Positions 5,269 through 5,873 of a DNA stretch of 5,873 nt are shown here, piece by piece. The notes beneath the pieces are model-generated. The model saw only the letters and a list, made by a program, of their open reading frames with translations. It did no database searches and had not been told where the DNA came from. The stretch lies in the NCBI GenBank assembly GCA_012515725.1, contig JAAYXU010000051.1:1-5873 (forward strand), written 5' to 3'. This DNA comes from Clostridiales bacterium (GTDB taxonomy: Bacteria > Bacillota > Clostridia > Christensenellales > UMGS416). The translations under genes and the position numbers were made by a program. Every line of letters starts with the position of its first letter. The stretch's first letter is position 1.

Positions 5269-5873
5269 CTACAGGCGTCCGGGCAGCCCGGCCCGGCGGA
5301 GTGCGGCCGCAAGCACGGCCCCAATGAGCGAGGGGTAATCCATGCCGCACCGCTCGGCGATCATCGGGAAATCGCTGTATCCGGGCGCGAGGCCGGGCAG
5401 CGGGTTGATCTCAATGAAATAGAGCTTTCCCTCGGCAGAGAGGCGGAAATCCACGCGCGAGAAGTCGCGGCAATTAAGCGCGTCGTATATCCTGCGGGCG
5501 GTGGTCATGATGTCGGTGCGCTCGCCGTCGCTGAGCGCGGCGGGGCATTCGTAGCGCACAAGCTCCTTCCAGTTCTGTTTGACCGGGTAGCTGTATACGT
5601 TATGCTTGCAGGGCTTGAGCCACACGACTTCCATGGGCTCAAACACCCGTGTGTCAGGGCCGTTTCCCAGCACGGCCACGGTGAATTCGCGGCCGGAGAT
5701 ATACTCCTCGACCAGCATATCCTGACGGTACAGGCGGATATTGCGCGCAACCAGCTCGCGCAGCTCCCGCCGGTCGGCGACAACAGCGCAGTCGGCTATA
5801 CCCTTGCTGGAGCCCTCGGCGTTGGGCTTGACGATGGCGGGGAATACGAACCGTCCGGTAATATCGGGATCAT
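5269..5873 (-). CDS. D-Ala-D-Ala-ligase-like ATP-grasp enzyme, C-terminal 200 residues
   Basis: The N-terminal part lies beyond the right edge of the window. The open frame runs uninterrupted to base 5873, so the internal ATG at 5718 is not the start. Visible landmarks, numbered from the first complete codon, are: the ATP-binding lysine K15 in IVKPNAEGSSKGI (13-25), a mobile glycine-rich loop; LVEEYISGREFTVAVLG (53-69), the adenine-binding region; and the magnesium ligands D141 (RVDF), E154 and N156 (FIEIN). These are the hallmarks of the D-Ala-D-Ala ligase branch of ATP-grasp ligases, which make a peptide bond through an acyl phosphate. The segment after EIN reads PLPGLAPGYSDFP, whereas typical Ddl has TLPGFT/M followed by other residues, so the acceptor substrate may not be D-alanine. 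The gene leads into KamA with a 16-nt gap. The ligase-branch call is firm; the substrates are unknown. The promoter must lie outside the window. Confidence 0.87.
   Translation of the reverse strand, partial: DPDITGRFVFPAIVKPNAEGSSKGIADCAVVADRRELRELVARNIRLYRQDMLVEEYISGREFTVAVLGNGPDTRVFEPMEVVWLKPCKHNVYSYPVKQNWKELVRYECPAALSDGERTDIMTTARRIYDALNCRDFSRVDFRLSAEGKLYFIEINPLPGLAPGYSDFPMIAERCGMDYPSLIGAVLAAALRRAGLPGRL

Overview
The window is GC-rich. Its coding regions have strong GGAGG-type ribosome binding sites, sigma-A-like promoters and short U-tract terminators. It also carries a three-LysM cell-wall protein and a short-form Ppx/GppA. Together these suggest a high-GC member of the Firmicutes, probably Clostridia-like and possibly an uncultured gut or anaerobic lineage. 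This is inference from style and gene content; no rRNA or other phylogenetic marker is present.

Layout: (1) 1-299, minus: the first 99 residues of a THUMP-domain RNA methyltransferase, cut by the window edge. (2) 300-454: a divergent promoter region, with a leaderless-type promoter for the methyltransferase and an extended -10 promoter for the next gene. (3) 455-1762, plus: a complete FAD-dependent oxidoreductase of the FAD_oxidored type. (4) 1850-2953, minus: an exported or membrane-anchored protein with three LysM repeats and a conserved-looking C-terminal domain of unknown function, ended by a clear intrinsic terminator at 1797-1832 in the gap between two convergent genes. (5) 2954-3137: an AT-rich divergent promoter region. 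(6) 3138-4082, plus: a Ppx/GppA phosphatase that most likely starts at TTG. (7) 4091-4135: a two-layer inverted repeat acting as a probable bidirectional terminator between convergent genes. (8) 5873 down to 4149, minus: a two-gene operon. It holds the C-terminal 200 residues of a D-Ala-D-Ala-ligase-like ATP-grasp enzyme, followed 16 nt later by a complete KamA-type radical-SAM/PLP aminomutase.

Most of the window is ordinary chromosomal housekeeping or accessory material: single-gene units that alternate in strand, each with its own promoter or terminator. The part that most deserves attention is the minus-strand operon at the right end. The aminomutase keeps the residues that give lysine specificity but has lost the whole zinc site and the C-terminal extension of classical lysine 2,3-aminomutase. 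It is tightly coupled to a peptide-bond-forming ATP-grasp ligase, and no lysine-fermentation gene lies on its downstream side. This suggests, but does not prove, a pathway in which a beta-amino acid such as beta-lysine is made and then ligated to another molecule. No tRNA, rRNA, CRISPR array, insertion sequence or phage feature was seen.
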